Shown in pieces: positions 46,101 to 64,000 of a stretch of 64,000 nt of DNA. This DNA comes from Apostichopus japonicus (taxonomy: Eukaryota; Echinodermata; Holothuroidea; Aspidochirotida; Stichopodidae), in contig NC_092564.1 of assembly GCF_037975245.1 (NCBI RefSeq), forward strand, positions 17,781,984 to 17,845,983, read 5' to 3'. Made by a program: the position numbers and the translations under genes. Numbering within the stretch: the first letter of the stretch is position 1; the number at the start of each line of letters is the position of its first letter. The notes under the pieces were generated by a model. It saw only the letters and a list, made by a program, of their open reading frames with translations. It was not told the DNA's origin and ran no database searches.

Positions 46101-47878
46101 AGCTGCATGCCTGGTCAATAATCCTATATCGTAGCAATCTGGACTTATTCAATGTGAACTGCATGTTACCTTGACAGGTCCGGCCACTGGATAAGTGTTG
46201 AATCGAATGTTGTCCTTCAAGACACTGGGAACGAGTTTATCTTGAGCAATGTCCTTGGAGAAGACAGCGCCACCTACAACATGGTACTCTAGGACCTCTG
46301 TTAGGAGGGTCTTATTCTGAGCTAGCTTCTGACGAACTTCAAAGGGTAGAGCTTCGAACGCATCATCCGTGGGTCCAAAAACTGTGAATGGTCCTATGTT
46401 GTAAAGATGGTTAATAGAAGCATTAGTTTGATTATGGTCCAGGGTTTTCATTAGTAATGAAAAAAGAAATTCAAATGCAATGCTGTTTTCCTAAATTTTA
46501 TTAATCGTTTGCTTTGTGTAAATTCTATTCTTTTTCTTTCACTGACAGACAAGAATGAAATTTAAATTAAGAATCTTACTAACCTAAACATAGTTCACAT
46601 GACGGGCGGGATGGGGAGGGGGGGGGGGGGTGAGGATAGGAATGGGGGAGATCAAGGTCGATTTAGGATTTTAAAAATAGGAGCTATAGTCTGGCCCTGC
46701 GGTCGTTGAAGTCGACTCTCATGCAGTTAGGAGTGGTAAGGGGAACCTACCCCGGAAAAAATATGATATTTTAGACATGAAATGTTGCATTCTGGGGCAT
46801 ATTAAAGGGTGTGAAGACTCGCGCAAAAAGAAACGTATAATGCCGGTAATCTGACCTAGTTTCGAATGAGGTGTAACAGAAGTGTTAGACACCACCATCG
46901 ATCCCAGACAATACACACACAGCTTGCTACCGTTGGTAATTAGACACTAGTGTACAGTATGTACATACAGCTGAGGTCAATACCCACAGCACAGTGTACA
47001 AACGATACAGCGATGGACATCTCAGGTCCAGCTAAAGATAACAAGGTATCACGTTTCATTACTGTCTGCGTTTTGTAGTTACAAGAAGAAAACTTCACTT
47101 GCAAGCAACGGAAAGTTAACTTTTTTCAGAGGGCGGCATGCGGTTTGGGGCAAGTATTCAATGCCTTTAAGACGTTAAATAGATAATTCTAAGACATATT
47201 TAGGATATAAACTAGGTCTATACGCCCAAAGCTAATATTTACTTCATGTATTTATATTTGCGTGGGGTTGATAAAGAGAACGGTCTACACTCCCACACCA
47301 CCCCTGTATCCGTGCCTGAGGGGCACTACCGGCAACCCATAATTTTTTGAAAATAACACGTTCTGATTCCAGATTAAGAATTTAAGTTGTCCCACTTCCA
47401 GTCCCCCCCCCCCCCACTGCTCTCGGTTATTATTATCACAATTACCACTTATTCTCTATTAGTATCTAGCAATTTCAAAATGACCTCAATCTAACAATCT
47501 TCGTCAATTCTAAAAGTAAAACTAACCAAATCGAACAATCCCCAACCCCTCCTCCCCCCCCCCCTCAGACCTGTTTGAGCCACTTTAAGAAATTAAGAAA
47601 TCTGAAAAGCGTTTACTATTGTGTGTGGCTGAAATCAAAATTTTAAAAGGAAAGGGGAAAAAAGGAGCGAGATGATATTTACCTGGTCCCATTAGTGTTT
47701 CTACCAATCCAGCTCTCTTGACCAGGTCCACCAGGATATTTAACTTCAACTCCACAACTACATCAACTACCGTCTTCTGAGCAGAGAGCGGAACAGAAAC
47801 ACTGCCATCTTGTTCACCTATTATGAAAGAATAGGCAGACAAAAACGGTACTACTAATAGTAGAAAAGCTATTTTCAT
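43157..47878 (-). CDS. Secreted two-domain fasciclin (FAS1) protein
   Basis: Five coding exons join in phase: 47683-47878, 46170-46393, 45160-45355, 44389-44595 and 43157-43275, giving 313 residues. All introns are GT-AG. The start MKIAFLLLVVPFLSA is a clean signal peptide with no upstream competitor. FAS1 domain 1 (about 27-174) shows PFTVFGPTDDAF at 67, EYHV at 101 and NGVVHVLDKV at 160. Domain 2 (about 175-313) shows NFTVFAPNNKAF at 209, LYHV at 239 and NGVIHVIDEV near 299, which are the H1, YH and H2 family motifs. Sequons include N92, N157, N199, N209 and N281. No GPI or membrane segment follows, so the product should be soluble and extracellular. FAS1 domains mediate adhesion and matrix binding; the ligand here is unknown. 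Both domains split a glycine codon (G66, G206) by a phase-1 intron just before the H1 motif, indicating exon-wise domain duplication. MITE copy 3 sits in intron 1. Confidence 0.92.
46802..47170 (-). mobile_element. TTAA-flanked MITE, copy 3
   Basis: It lies inside intron 1 of the FAS1 gene. It is about 369 bases between TTAA copies at 46802-46805 and 47167-47170. The ends are AGGGTGTGAAGACTCGCGCA and, inward from the right, AGGCATTGAATACTTGCCCC, so this copy has drifted more than the others. Same orientation as copy 2. Confidence 0.83.
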
Positions 47879-48010
47879 TTTCGCTATTTTAAGTGTGCTT
47901 AATAACTTTTAAAGAGGTGACTTTTGTTACACCAGTTCAGTCAAATTTTCTCAGTCCTAGGTATTGGTTTCCTGTTATTGCGCAGTGTCCTTTTAAACTA
48001 GGAAATTCAC
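47879..48010 (-). promoter_or_regulatory. Possible FAS1 gene promoter region
   Basis: A TATA-like TTTAAAAGG on the minus strand lies near 47990, about 112 bases before the start codon. This is the only core-promoter-like motif I see. The assignment rests on position alone. Confidence 0.2.
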
Positions 48011-49139
48011 GCAGCTCGTTTTTATTGACAAGAGTTCCTTGAGAGTGCTGAACATGGTTATTTGTAGGTACCCCTTTTCTGCTAGATTATTTTGAGGCAC
48101 GAGGCTATAGCGTGACTCAGCAACAAATAAAAATCAACAAAATATTTGCAATGAAAAGAGGTACATCTTTTCAAGGCTAATTTCTACTTTTCTATCCGTT
48201 CCACATTCGGTATATCGAGTTTAGCAAGTTATACAATCAGTTAGGAATCTGCTATGAGATACGTTACTTAACAAGCGAGTGTTACACATACGTCATATGA
48301 GTCATATGATACTACTTACACAACGGTAAATCACAACGTCATTCTATTGGAAGGGATTTATATACAAGAGAATACCCGCTTGTGCAAACATGTGATCGGA
48401 AAAATCATGATTTAGCTTACGAAATTAAAAAATAAAAGAAAAAGAAGATATATTATTTAATTACCCGTATAATTAGACACAAAAGTATGACTTTCGCAGC
48501 ATGGTTATTTCTTCATGAGGATTTTCGATCTTGTAAGCGAAAGAATTGCACCGAGCGGAATTGACGGTCGTTATAGGCCTATAGGTATATAAGGTACCGC
48601 GGAATGATTTCGTCTTGCGCGTGATACTGCGTCACAGTTTCTGTGAGTGCTATAGGACCACCAACGACAGCATAAGTCGGAGAAGGGGTGAACGTGTGTA
48701 CGGGTATACATGTAGACGGGTGGGACCTATAGGAGGTTCTGTGTTTCAAACATATCCCATGTCCCCAAGATTTTTGAAGAAAATTAAATGTGTTGTTTTC
48801 AACAATATATTTTTTCCAGCAAAACAAGAAATCAATGGAAATCATTTCAGTGGGCAGTCCCATGTTCAGTCGATTATATAGTTTGAATTACGGAATGTAA
48901 TAATCAGCTCACGCCATTGGCAGGAACTTTTCTTTCGGAATGCGTTAACAAGCGTAGATCATATCAAGTTCTCGGGGCCGAAAGCGCGCATTTCTGTTGT
49001 GATAGGACTTGGTGAATGAGAGAGGATGACAGGTCCAAGGGTGGCGAAGCTGTGGGAGGGGGAGGGGAGGGGGAGGGGGGCACAATGGGGGGGGACAATT
49101 TTCTTACATTTTGGCAAAATATAATTTCCCCTTTTTTCA

Positions 49140-49430
49140 TGTTTGTCATCGGTGCCCATTCAGATACCGGCTCAGCTGGAACTTGTGGAACGCCGGAATA
49201 CACAGACGATCCCTTTTGTTGGTAAGGTCTGGGGTATCGCTGTGGTTTGTCCTCTCAAATCGGAGACTACGCATGTTCACTGCTCCTCGAAGTTTGTGCC
49301 CCATCGATCCCAAGATTGAAGCCCAAATTCCCACTGCTCCTGAACAGGTCAGCACACAGATGTTGGGAGATCATGCAGCTCAAAAAGTGAAGAACATTCT
49401 TTCTAAATATACACCAGTATTCATGTACAC
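49140..49430 (+). pseudogene. Possible degenerate retroelement fragment
   Basis: One frame reads LCPIDPKIEAQIPTAPEQ and then KVKNILSKYTPVF. The last phrase resembles the segment just before reverse transcriptase in Ty3/gypsy-type pol (a helix ending in a YxxVF-like motif). The upstream part, in other frames, gives VERRNTQTIPFVGKVW. Neither frame is long or intact. It could be coding-like noise. Confidence 0.2.
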
Positions 49431-49490
49431 GTATATATATATATGATTCACAATATACTACTCCCTAGTCCTTACACACTGCTGCATGTG

Positions 49491-49527
49491 ATCATGGAGG
49501 TAAAAACAGAGTTTTTACCTCCATGAT
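49491..49527. repeat. Perfect 17-bp hairpin
   Basis: ATCATGGAGGTAAAAAC and its exact reverse complement flank the loop AGA. No U-rich or polymerase III context is visible. Function unknown. Confidence 0.9.
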
Positions 49528-49938
49528 GTGATGTACGCACATGCACCACAGTATTAAAAATGTAGAATAAATACCCATGCACTAACCGTGAAGGTTTGAG
49601 AACAAAAGCCGATTTAATACACTGAAGGATATATGGTGGAATGGTATTGTTTGGTCTCCTTTCAATTCAATGTTTCTTGTACAAGTCACTGGGTTAATGT
49701 CCTTCACTACCCTGCTTTGTTGTGACTTAGAGGCATGACTTGCATATATATGTTACCGTATCCTTGTTAGGTTAATGAAATGCCTGGATAGGTAGGTAGT
49801 GCATCGAATGTTATCTTCCAGGGCACTATAGCAACATATTGCCAGGTAAAGTCTACCAACAAATATAGATACAAAAGAACAATATGCCCCAAAAATATAT
49901 CTATATAGTTGCAATGAGCAAGGTCACAGGAATACCGA

Positions 49939-50273
49939 CATAGGCGTTGGAGGCGGGGGGAGGGGGCTGGGGGCTGCAACTCCCAACCAATTATTTCTTG
50001 TAAAAATTCGGGCAATATGCTGAAAACTTTTCGGGCACCTTCTGAAAGAAATAAATTGTAATGATGTAACTAAATGTAATTAATAGTTTAATAAAAATCT
50101 CCTTGGTCATTAAAATAAAGTTCTAAGCTTGCCTGACTATATGCCATTACTTATGTAAAAGCCTACATGATATTATGTACATAAACATCTAGAACGCGCG
50201 AAAAATTTCGGTTATATTTTTCGGGCAAGTCGTTACAGCCCCCTAAATCAAAAATTGGGCTCCTACGCCTATG
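49939..50273. mobile_element. Nonautonomous hAT-like element (335 bp)
   Basis: The terminal inverted repeats are CATAGGCGTTGGAGGC (left) and CATAGGCGTAGGAGCC (right, read inward). The perfect 8-bp duplication AATACCGA occurs at 49931-49938 and 50274-50281. The interior has a G-rich left end, TTTTCGGGCACC and TTTTTCGGGCAAGT motifs, and no transposase frame. It is a different family from 18564-18929, although both ends share GGCGTAGGA. Confidence 0.85.
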
Positions 50274-50880
50274 AATACCGATATATGATTGAGCATGTGA
50301 GAGAAGGTTGCGGTTAGAGGGTGGGTCTGTAGTCAGAACAATGTTTAATTGTTTTAATTTGCTACTTGTGTCGGCACCGTCGCCGTTGAATAATTGGCAG
50401 GGGGAGGGGAGGGGGTGCTTGTCCTTCTTTCCCCTCTCTGTGTCAAGGTCCCTGCACATCGGTTATCCGTATTCTCCTACTATCCTTTAAACTTATCGGG
50501 GTCTTTTCTGGTGGTGTTTGCTTTTCTTCGGGAAATGCAGGATTTTGCGATGCAATTATAGAGAGGCTGTGTAACAAACCAAGTAAGCAAACAAATAAAC
50601 AAAATAAACAAATAAACAAAAAAACAAAATGAAGATTGAATAATGTAGTATTTTCATTGGTTCTATTCCAAGTTTACAACATTAAATACAGAGATTGCTT
50701 TAAGATTGTAATCAGTTAACTGAATTGTTAAATTCGAATCTCCCAAGTGAAAACCGTGTGACGTATCCCACAGTAAATAGTGACGGAACGAATGCAAATG
50801 TGTGGAGTCGATTAAATACTTTAAGACGGAAACATGGAATTATTGCTTATATTCTTATAACCAGTGACATTTATCATTTT
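50274..50880. other. 3' flank of the DNase I gene
   Basis: No gene recognised. A (AAACAAAT)n-like run lies at 50590-50628. Confidence 0.5.
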
Positions 50881-50886
50881 TGTTTT

Positions 50887-50892
50887 TTTATT
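50887..50892 (-). promoter_or_regulatory. Polyadenylation signal AATAAA, DNase I gene
   Basis: A canonical AATAAA on the minus strand, 35 bases past the stop codon. It would give a very short 3' UTR. Confidence 0.45.
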
Positions 50893-50926
50893 AATTTTAC
50901 CCGTCATAAATCTAGCATTTTTTCAG

Positions 50927-58926
<8,000 letters not shown>

Positions 58927-59134
58927 GTTGTAGTCTCTGATGGAGAAATACGTCTGCTGTAGTAAAGAGCGAGACTACGAATAAGACCCAAATGATCAAC
59001 TGGAAGAGAAACAAAACATATCGCAGACTAATCGGGTGTTTGATTAAAAATTGATACCAATCTTAAGGGCACTTGCATTTTAGAAGCAACAGATGTCATC
59101 TCGAGTCAAGTTTAAGAAAATTTCACACAGCGGA

Positions 59135-59176
59135 AGAGTATATGATAATCGGTTGCACCGTTTTATCATATACTCT
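59135..59176. repeat. 14-bp hairpin upstream of DNase I
   Basis: AGAGTATATGATAA pairs perfectly with TTATCATATACTCT across a 14-base loop that itself contains CGG and CCG. It lies about 210-250 bases upstream of the start codon. Confidence 0.88.
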
Positions 59177-59224
59177 AAACACTGGTAATGACGTATGCAT
59201 CCTGAATGTTAAGGTCGTTTTTGA

Positions 59225-59253
59225 CACGTGATTACGTATCTTATTGGACCAAT
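59225..59253 (-). promoter_or_regulatory. Possible DNase I promoter motifs
   Basis: An E-box (CACGTG, 59225-59230) and a palindromic pair of CCAAT boxes (ATTGGACCAAT, 59243-59253) lie about 300-330 bases upstream of the start codon. The positions fit a promoter. Chance cannot be excluded. Confidence 0.25.
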
Positions 59254-59698
59254 GGGAACAGGAAACGGTGTAGCCTGTATACATCTACATACATTGGGTG
59301 GTCTTCATCCGTGTGAAGGTCTATGGGAAGGGGTCTAAGGGAAAGAGGGGTTGGCTAGGGTGCAAAATGGTGCTGTAATTTCAATCTATTGAACTGCATT
59401 TGTGAAGTACAAAATGTTGCCAGTGAATATACGACTTTGCGTGCGTGTGTAAGAAAATACAAGCCATTTGGAAGTGAGTCTGAAGTTTTTTTGGGGTAAT
59501 GTGCCTTCTTTTTAAATAATATTAATAATCAGCAGTTATTTTTACGATGCTTATGCGACCACAATGTGGGAGAAACCAGCAAGGGCTTATGGAATACAAT
59601 TCAGCACTTTAACTCAAATTTAGAATCTTTTCAAATTAGAAAGTCAGTTCAGATGGGAAAACCGTAGATTGCTCTTGGTTGAAAAACCCACCTTACTA

Positions 59699-59790
59699 TG
59701 ACCAGGCCAGGTATCGAACCCGGAACCTCCCGATTGCTAAGTCACATTGCTTCAAATGCCTCCACCTTTATCCACTCGGCCACAGCACCA
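59699..59790 (-). repeat. tRNA-Leu/Ser-like sequence, probable SINE head
   Basis: On the minus strand it reads TGGCCGAGTGGATAA (A box) and GGTTCGATACC (B box) about 45 bases apart, as in long-variable-arm tRNAs. The T arm pairs (CCGGG with CCTGG), but the acceptor stem does not and the anticodon loop is irregular. It is therefore a tRNA-derived repeat or pseudogene and not a working tRNA. Its complement encodes the false peptide RPGIEPGTSRLLS. Confidence 0.6.
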
Positions 59791-59807
59791 GTACCTTCAT
59801 CCCACCA

Positions 59808-60172
59808 CCCCTGTATACTAGTGGATACCTGTATATTAGTGGATACCTGTATACTATTGGATACCTGTGTACTAGTGGATACCTGTATTCTAGTGGATAC
59901 CTGTAAACTAGTGGATACCTTTATACTAGTGGATCCCTGTATACTAGTGGATACCTGTAGGCTATATTAGTGGATATATCTGTGTAGTGGATTCCTGTAT
60001 ACTAGTGGACACCTGTATACTAGTGGATTCCTGTATACTAGTGGATACTTGTATACTAGTGGATCCCTGTATACTAGTGGATACCTGTAGGCTATATTAG
60101 TGGATATATCTGTGTAGTGGATACCTGTATACTAGTGGATACATGTATATTAGTGGATACCTGTATACTACC
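59808..60172. repeat. 18-bp minisatellite with a 130-bp higher-order unit
   Basis: About 20 units of CTGTATACTAGTGGATAC with point changes. A diverged block (GTAGGCTATATTAGTGGATA, then TATCTGTGTAGTGGAT) occurs at 59957 and again at 60087, 130 bases apart, so part of the array was duplicated as a larger block. Confidence 0.93.
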
Positions 60173-63100
60173 CAGTAAACATTTTGACGTCGGATCGACG
60201 TCGGGCTTAGGTCCAGATGGTCGGTTAAACGTCGGTGTCCAACATAAGTAGTAGTTCAGACGTCGGATTGACGTCACAAATTAATCCTTTCAATTTTCGA
60301 CGTCCTAACGACGGCGGATGGACGTTTGTTAATATCGTAGTTATATAAAGGTAGTCTTTCCGACGTCGGATGACAGCCCTTTAATATACGTCGCGTTTCA
60401 ATGGTCCATCCGACGCCGAAATGACCTATTATAATAGACCTATAATAAAAGGTTCGTTGGATCGACGTCGGATGAACTACGTACAGGCGACGTCGTAATG
60501 AGAACGTCCCTCCGACGCTCAAACGACCATTCAGAATAGACTAATCATAAACGGTTCGTTGGATCGACGTCGGTTTAACTACGGACAGGAGACGTCGCAC
60601 TGAAAACGTCCCTCCGACGCTCAAACGACCAGTCAGAATAGACTAATCATAAACGGTTCGTTGGATCGACGTCGGTTCAACTACGGACTGGCGACGTCGC
60701 ACTGAAAACGTCCCTCCGACGCTCAAACGACCAGCCAGAATAGACTAATCATAAACGGTTCGTTGGATCGACGTCGGTTCAACTACGGACAGGAGACGTC
60801 GCACTGAAAACGTCCCTCCGACGCTCAAACGACCAGTCAGAATAGACTAATCATAAACGGTTCGTTGGATCGACGTCGGTTCAACTACGGACAGGAGACG
60901 TCGCACTGAAAACGTCCCTCCGACGCTCAAACGACCAGTCAGAATAGACTAATCATAAACGGTTCGTTGTATCGACGTCGGTTTAACTACGGACAGGAGA
61001 CGTCGCATTGAAAACGTCCCTCCGACTCTCAAACGACCAGTCAGAATATACTAATCATAAACGGTTCGTTGGATCGACGTCGGTTCAACTACGGACAGGA
61101 GACGTCGCACTGAAAACGTCCCTCCGACGCTCAAACGACCAGCCAGAATAGACTAATCATAAACGGTTCGTTGTATCGACGTCGGTTCAACTACGGACAG
61201 GAGACGTCGCACTGAAAACGTCCCTCCGACTCTCAAACGACCAGTCAGAATATACTAATCATAAACGGTTCGTTGGATCGACGTCGGCTCAACTTCGGAC
61301 AGGAGACGTCTCACTGAGAACGTCCATCCGACGCTCAAACGACCAGTAAGAATAGACTAATCATGAACGGTACGTTGGATCGACGTCGGTTTAACTACGG
61401 ACAGGAGACGTCGCACTGAAAACGTCCCTCCGACGCTCAAACGACCAGTCAGAGTAGACTAATCATAAACGGTTCGTTGGAACGACGTCGGTTTAACTAC
61501 GGACAGGCGACGTCGCACTGAGAACGTCCCACCGACGCTCAAACGACCAGTCAGAGTAGTCTCATCATAAACGGTTGGTTAGATCTGCGTCCGCTCAACT
61601 ACGGACTGGCGACGTCGCACTGAGAACGTCCCACCGACGCTCAAACGACCAGTCAGAGTAGACTAATCATAAACGGTTCGTTGGATCGACGTCGGTTGAA
61701 CTACGGACAGGCGACGTCGCACTGAAATCGTCCCTCCGACGCTCAAACGACCAGTCAGAGTAGTCTCATCATGAACGGTTCGTTAGATCTACGTCCGCTC
61801 AACTACGGACTGGCGACGTCGCACTGAAAACGTCCCACCGACGCTCAAACGACCAGACAGAATAGACTAATCATAAACGGTTCGTTGGATCCACGTCCGC
61901 TTAACTACGGACAGGCGACGTCACACTGAGAACGTCCCATCGACGCTCAAACGACCAGAAAGAATAGACTAATTATAAACGGTTCGTTAGATCCACGTCC
62001 GTTCAACTACGGACAGGAGACGTCGCATTGAAAACGTCCCTCCGACGCTCAAACGACCAGAAAGAATAGACTAATCATAAACGGTTCGTTGGATCAACGT
62101 CCGTTCAACTACGGACAGGCGACGTCTCACTGAGAACGTCCCATCGACGCTCAAACGACCAGAAAGAATAGATTAATTATAAACGGTTCGTTAGATCGAC
62201 GTCCGTTCAACTACGGACAGGAGACGTCGCATTGAAAACGTCCCTCCGACGCTCAAACGACCAGACAGAATAGACTAATCATAAACGGTTCGTTGTATCG
62301 ACGTCCGTTCATCTACGGACAGGCGACGTCGCACTGAAAACGTCCCTCCGACGCTCATACGACCAGTCAGAATAGATTAATCATAAACGGTTCGTTGGAT
62401 CCACGTCCGCTTAACTACGGACAGGCGACGTCACACTGAGAACGTCCCATCGACGCTCAAACGACCAGAAAGAATAGACTAATTATAAACGGTTCGTTAG
62501 ATCCACGTCCGTTCAACTACGGACAGGAGACGTCGCATTGAAAACGTCCCTCCGACGCTCAAACGACCAGAAAGAATAGACTAATCATAAACGGTTCGTT
62601 GGATCGACGTCGGTTCAACTACGGACAGGAGACGTCGCACTGAAAACGTCCCTCCGACGCTCAAACGACCAGTCAGAATAGGTTAATCATAAACGGTTCG
62701 TTGGATCCACGTCCGCTCAACTACGGACAGGCGACGTCGCATTGAGAACGTCCCATCGACGCTCAAACGACCAGAAAGAATAGACTAATCATAAACGGTT
62801 CGTTGGATCTACGTCCGCTCAACTACGGACAGGCGACGTCGCATTGAGAACGTCCCATCGACGCTCAAACGACCAGAAAGAATAGACTAATCATAAACGG
62901 TTCGTTGGATCGACGTCCGTTCAACTACGGACAGGCGACGTCTCACTGAGAACGTCCCATCGACGCTCAAACGACCAGAAAGAATAGATTAATTATAAAC
63001 GGTTCGTTAGATCGACGTCCGTTCAACTACGGACAGGAGACGTCGCATTGAAAACGTCCCTCCGACGCTCAAACGACCAGTCAGAATAGACTAATCATAA

Positions 63101-63640
63101 ACGGTTCGTTGGATCCACGTCCGCTCAACTACGGACAGGCGACGTCGCATTGAGAACGTCCCATCGACGCTCAAACGACCAGAAAGAATAGACTAATCAT
63201 AAACGGTTCGTTGGATCTACGTCCGCTCAACTACGGACTGGCGACGTCGCATTGAGAACGTCCCATCGACGCTCAAACGACCGGAAAAATAGACTAATCA
63301 TAAACGGTTCGTTGGATCGACGTCGGTTCAACTACGGACAGGCGACGTCGCACGGTAAATGTCTCTCCGACTTAATCATTGATATAGTTGGTTGGATCGA
63401 CGTCGAATGAAGTGTCGACAAGAGACGCCATATTAAACGACGTTAAAACAACAATTCAAAATAGACTAATCATAAACGATTCGTTGGATCGACGTCGGCT
63501 GAACTAGTTCGGTGTTGGAACGGCATTGGCGGTAGAAGTATATAAGCTTCCCTCTTTATACGCTCCAATGACTATCTAGAAATATACTATATCATAAACA
63601 GTTCGTTGGATCGGTGTCGAATCAATTTTGAACAGCGGGC
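60173..63640. repeat. CpG-rich 102-bp satellite, 28 units, with degenerate flanks
   Basis: The marker GACGCTCAAACGACC occurs at 60514, 60616, 60718 and so on to 63268, exactly 27 steps of 102 bases with no net indel. Each unit carries about a dozen CpGs and several ACGTC/GACGT motifs, including the palindrome GACGTC. Units in the left third read ATCGACGTCGGTT; many in the right half read ATCCACGTCCGCT or ATCTACGTCCGCT, showing local homogenisation. Degenerate ACGTC-rich sequence flanks the array (60173-60500, 63370-63640). The left edge begins CCCAGTAAACATTTTGACGT. It may be the interior of a larger DNA transposon or a true satellite. Confidence 0.96.
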
Positions 63641-64000
63641 GCTTACGTGAATACGTATACCTTCGACGTTTAATACAGTTTATTAATATAACGTAAAATA
63701 AACATTTCGAAATACGTGTATCCGTGACATCCAACTTAACACTGGCAATCATATGCGACTCAGACGAAAGCTGTGAAAGTACCGTCAGTATATACAACAA
63801 CTTCTCGCTTATCATGCCGTTATTAAGGTAAGTAAAACTTAAATGAATCCAATAAAAGGAGACATATTTTCAGTAAAATGACACTATAGAGCAATGTTAA
63901 ACATGTTATCAAGTATATTGCAAATCTACACTCGTTTTCTTCCATAACACTTGCACTGCGAGTGAAAGAAAGAACCATATCTGGTGCAGTAATATTGAGG
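63641..64000. other. Right edge with a possible exon
   Basis: On the plus strand a frame ending at the donor GTAAGTAAAA (63831) reads LAIICDSDESC and then STVSIYNNFSLIMPLL over the last 35 codons. A start or acceptor is not clear, and the overlapping minus frame starting at 63815 is equally open. The rest of the edge shows nothing. Confidence 0.2.

Larger units (their letters stand above)
48011..49938. other. Intergenic region between FAS1 and DNase I genes
   Basis: It contains a G-rich tract (49055-49100), a possible retroelement remnant (49140-49430) and a perfect hairpin (49491-49527), listed separately. Frames at 48579-48881 are overlapping and unrecognised. Confidence 0.5.
58927..59698. 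other. 5' flank of the DNase I gene
   Basis: It includes the probable 5' UTR splice acceptor near 58955, a hairpin (59135-59176) and promoter-like motifs (59225-59253). No gene is seen further right. Confidence 0.45.

Noticed and set aside
59699-59790. Functional tRNA-Ser or tRNA-Leu gene
   Set aside because: The acceptor stem does not pair and the anticodon loop is irregular, although the A and B boxes are good.
59698-59970. Frame starting MTRPGIEPGTSRLLSH
   Set aside because: This phrase is the complement of a tRNA-like repeat running into the 18-bp minisatellite.

Overview
The window looks like AT-rich intergenic and intronic DNA from an invertebrate animal. Spliced genes with GT-AG introns, tRNA-derived SINEs, small hAT-like and TTAA-flanked DNA elements, and very long (TA)n arrays all point to a metazoan. 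A marine deuterostome such as an echinoderm (possibly a sea cucumber) is my best guess from overall texture, but nothing in the sequence proves it. Most long open frames are microsatellite translations (YIYI, MMMM, SIHP, GRTD) and are not genes.

Two genes can be assembled exon by exon, both on the minus strand in the right third. The first (43157-47878) has five coding exons and encodes a secreted 313-residue protein with two fasciclin (FAS1) domains. The second (50927-58926) has eight coding exons and encodes a secreted 275-residue DNase I-family endonuclease with all the recognisable catalytic and metal-binding residues. Every exon junction in both genes is in phase. Four plus-strand stretches (11024-11227, 13989-14036, 21011-21055, 22150-22288) look like isolated exons of unrecognised genes, with much lower confidence.

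Layout. 1-11000: no gene I can support, several (TA)n arrays, one palindrome around a (TA)n array and a short 62-bp tandem repeat. 11000-22300: candidate exons, a core-plus-spacer minisatellite (15.6-16.3 kb), a tetranucleotide array (17.07-17.49 kb), a hAT-like element with a perfect 8-bp target duplication, the first TTAA-flanked MITE and the first SINE. 22300-43100: mostly single-copy AT-rich sequence with a second SINE, a 51-bp palindrome between (TA)n arrays, 160-bp and 105-bp tandem repeats, an interleaved inverted-repeat structure (37.1-37.8 kb), a pair of inverted 240-bp repeats and a second MITE. 43157-58926: the FAS1 and DNase I genes, with a third MITE, a second hAT-like element and a third SINE in introns or between the genes. 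59700-63640: a tRNA-like sequence, an 18-bp minisatellite and a striking CpG-rich 102-bp satellite with 28 units in perfect register.

The two genes are neighbours on one strand, 3 kb apart, but nothing shows that they act together; both products are predicted to be secreted. The most unusual material is structural: the 102-bp CpG-rich array, the (TA)n arrays embedded in palindromes, and three small mobile-element families present in several copies.
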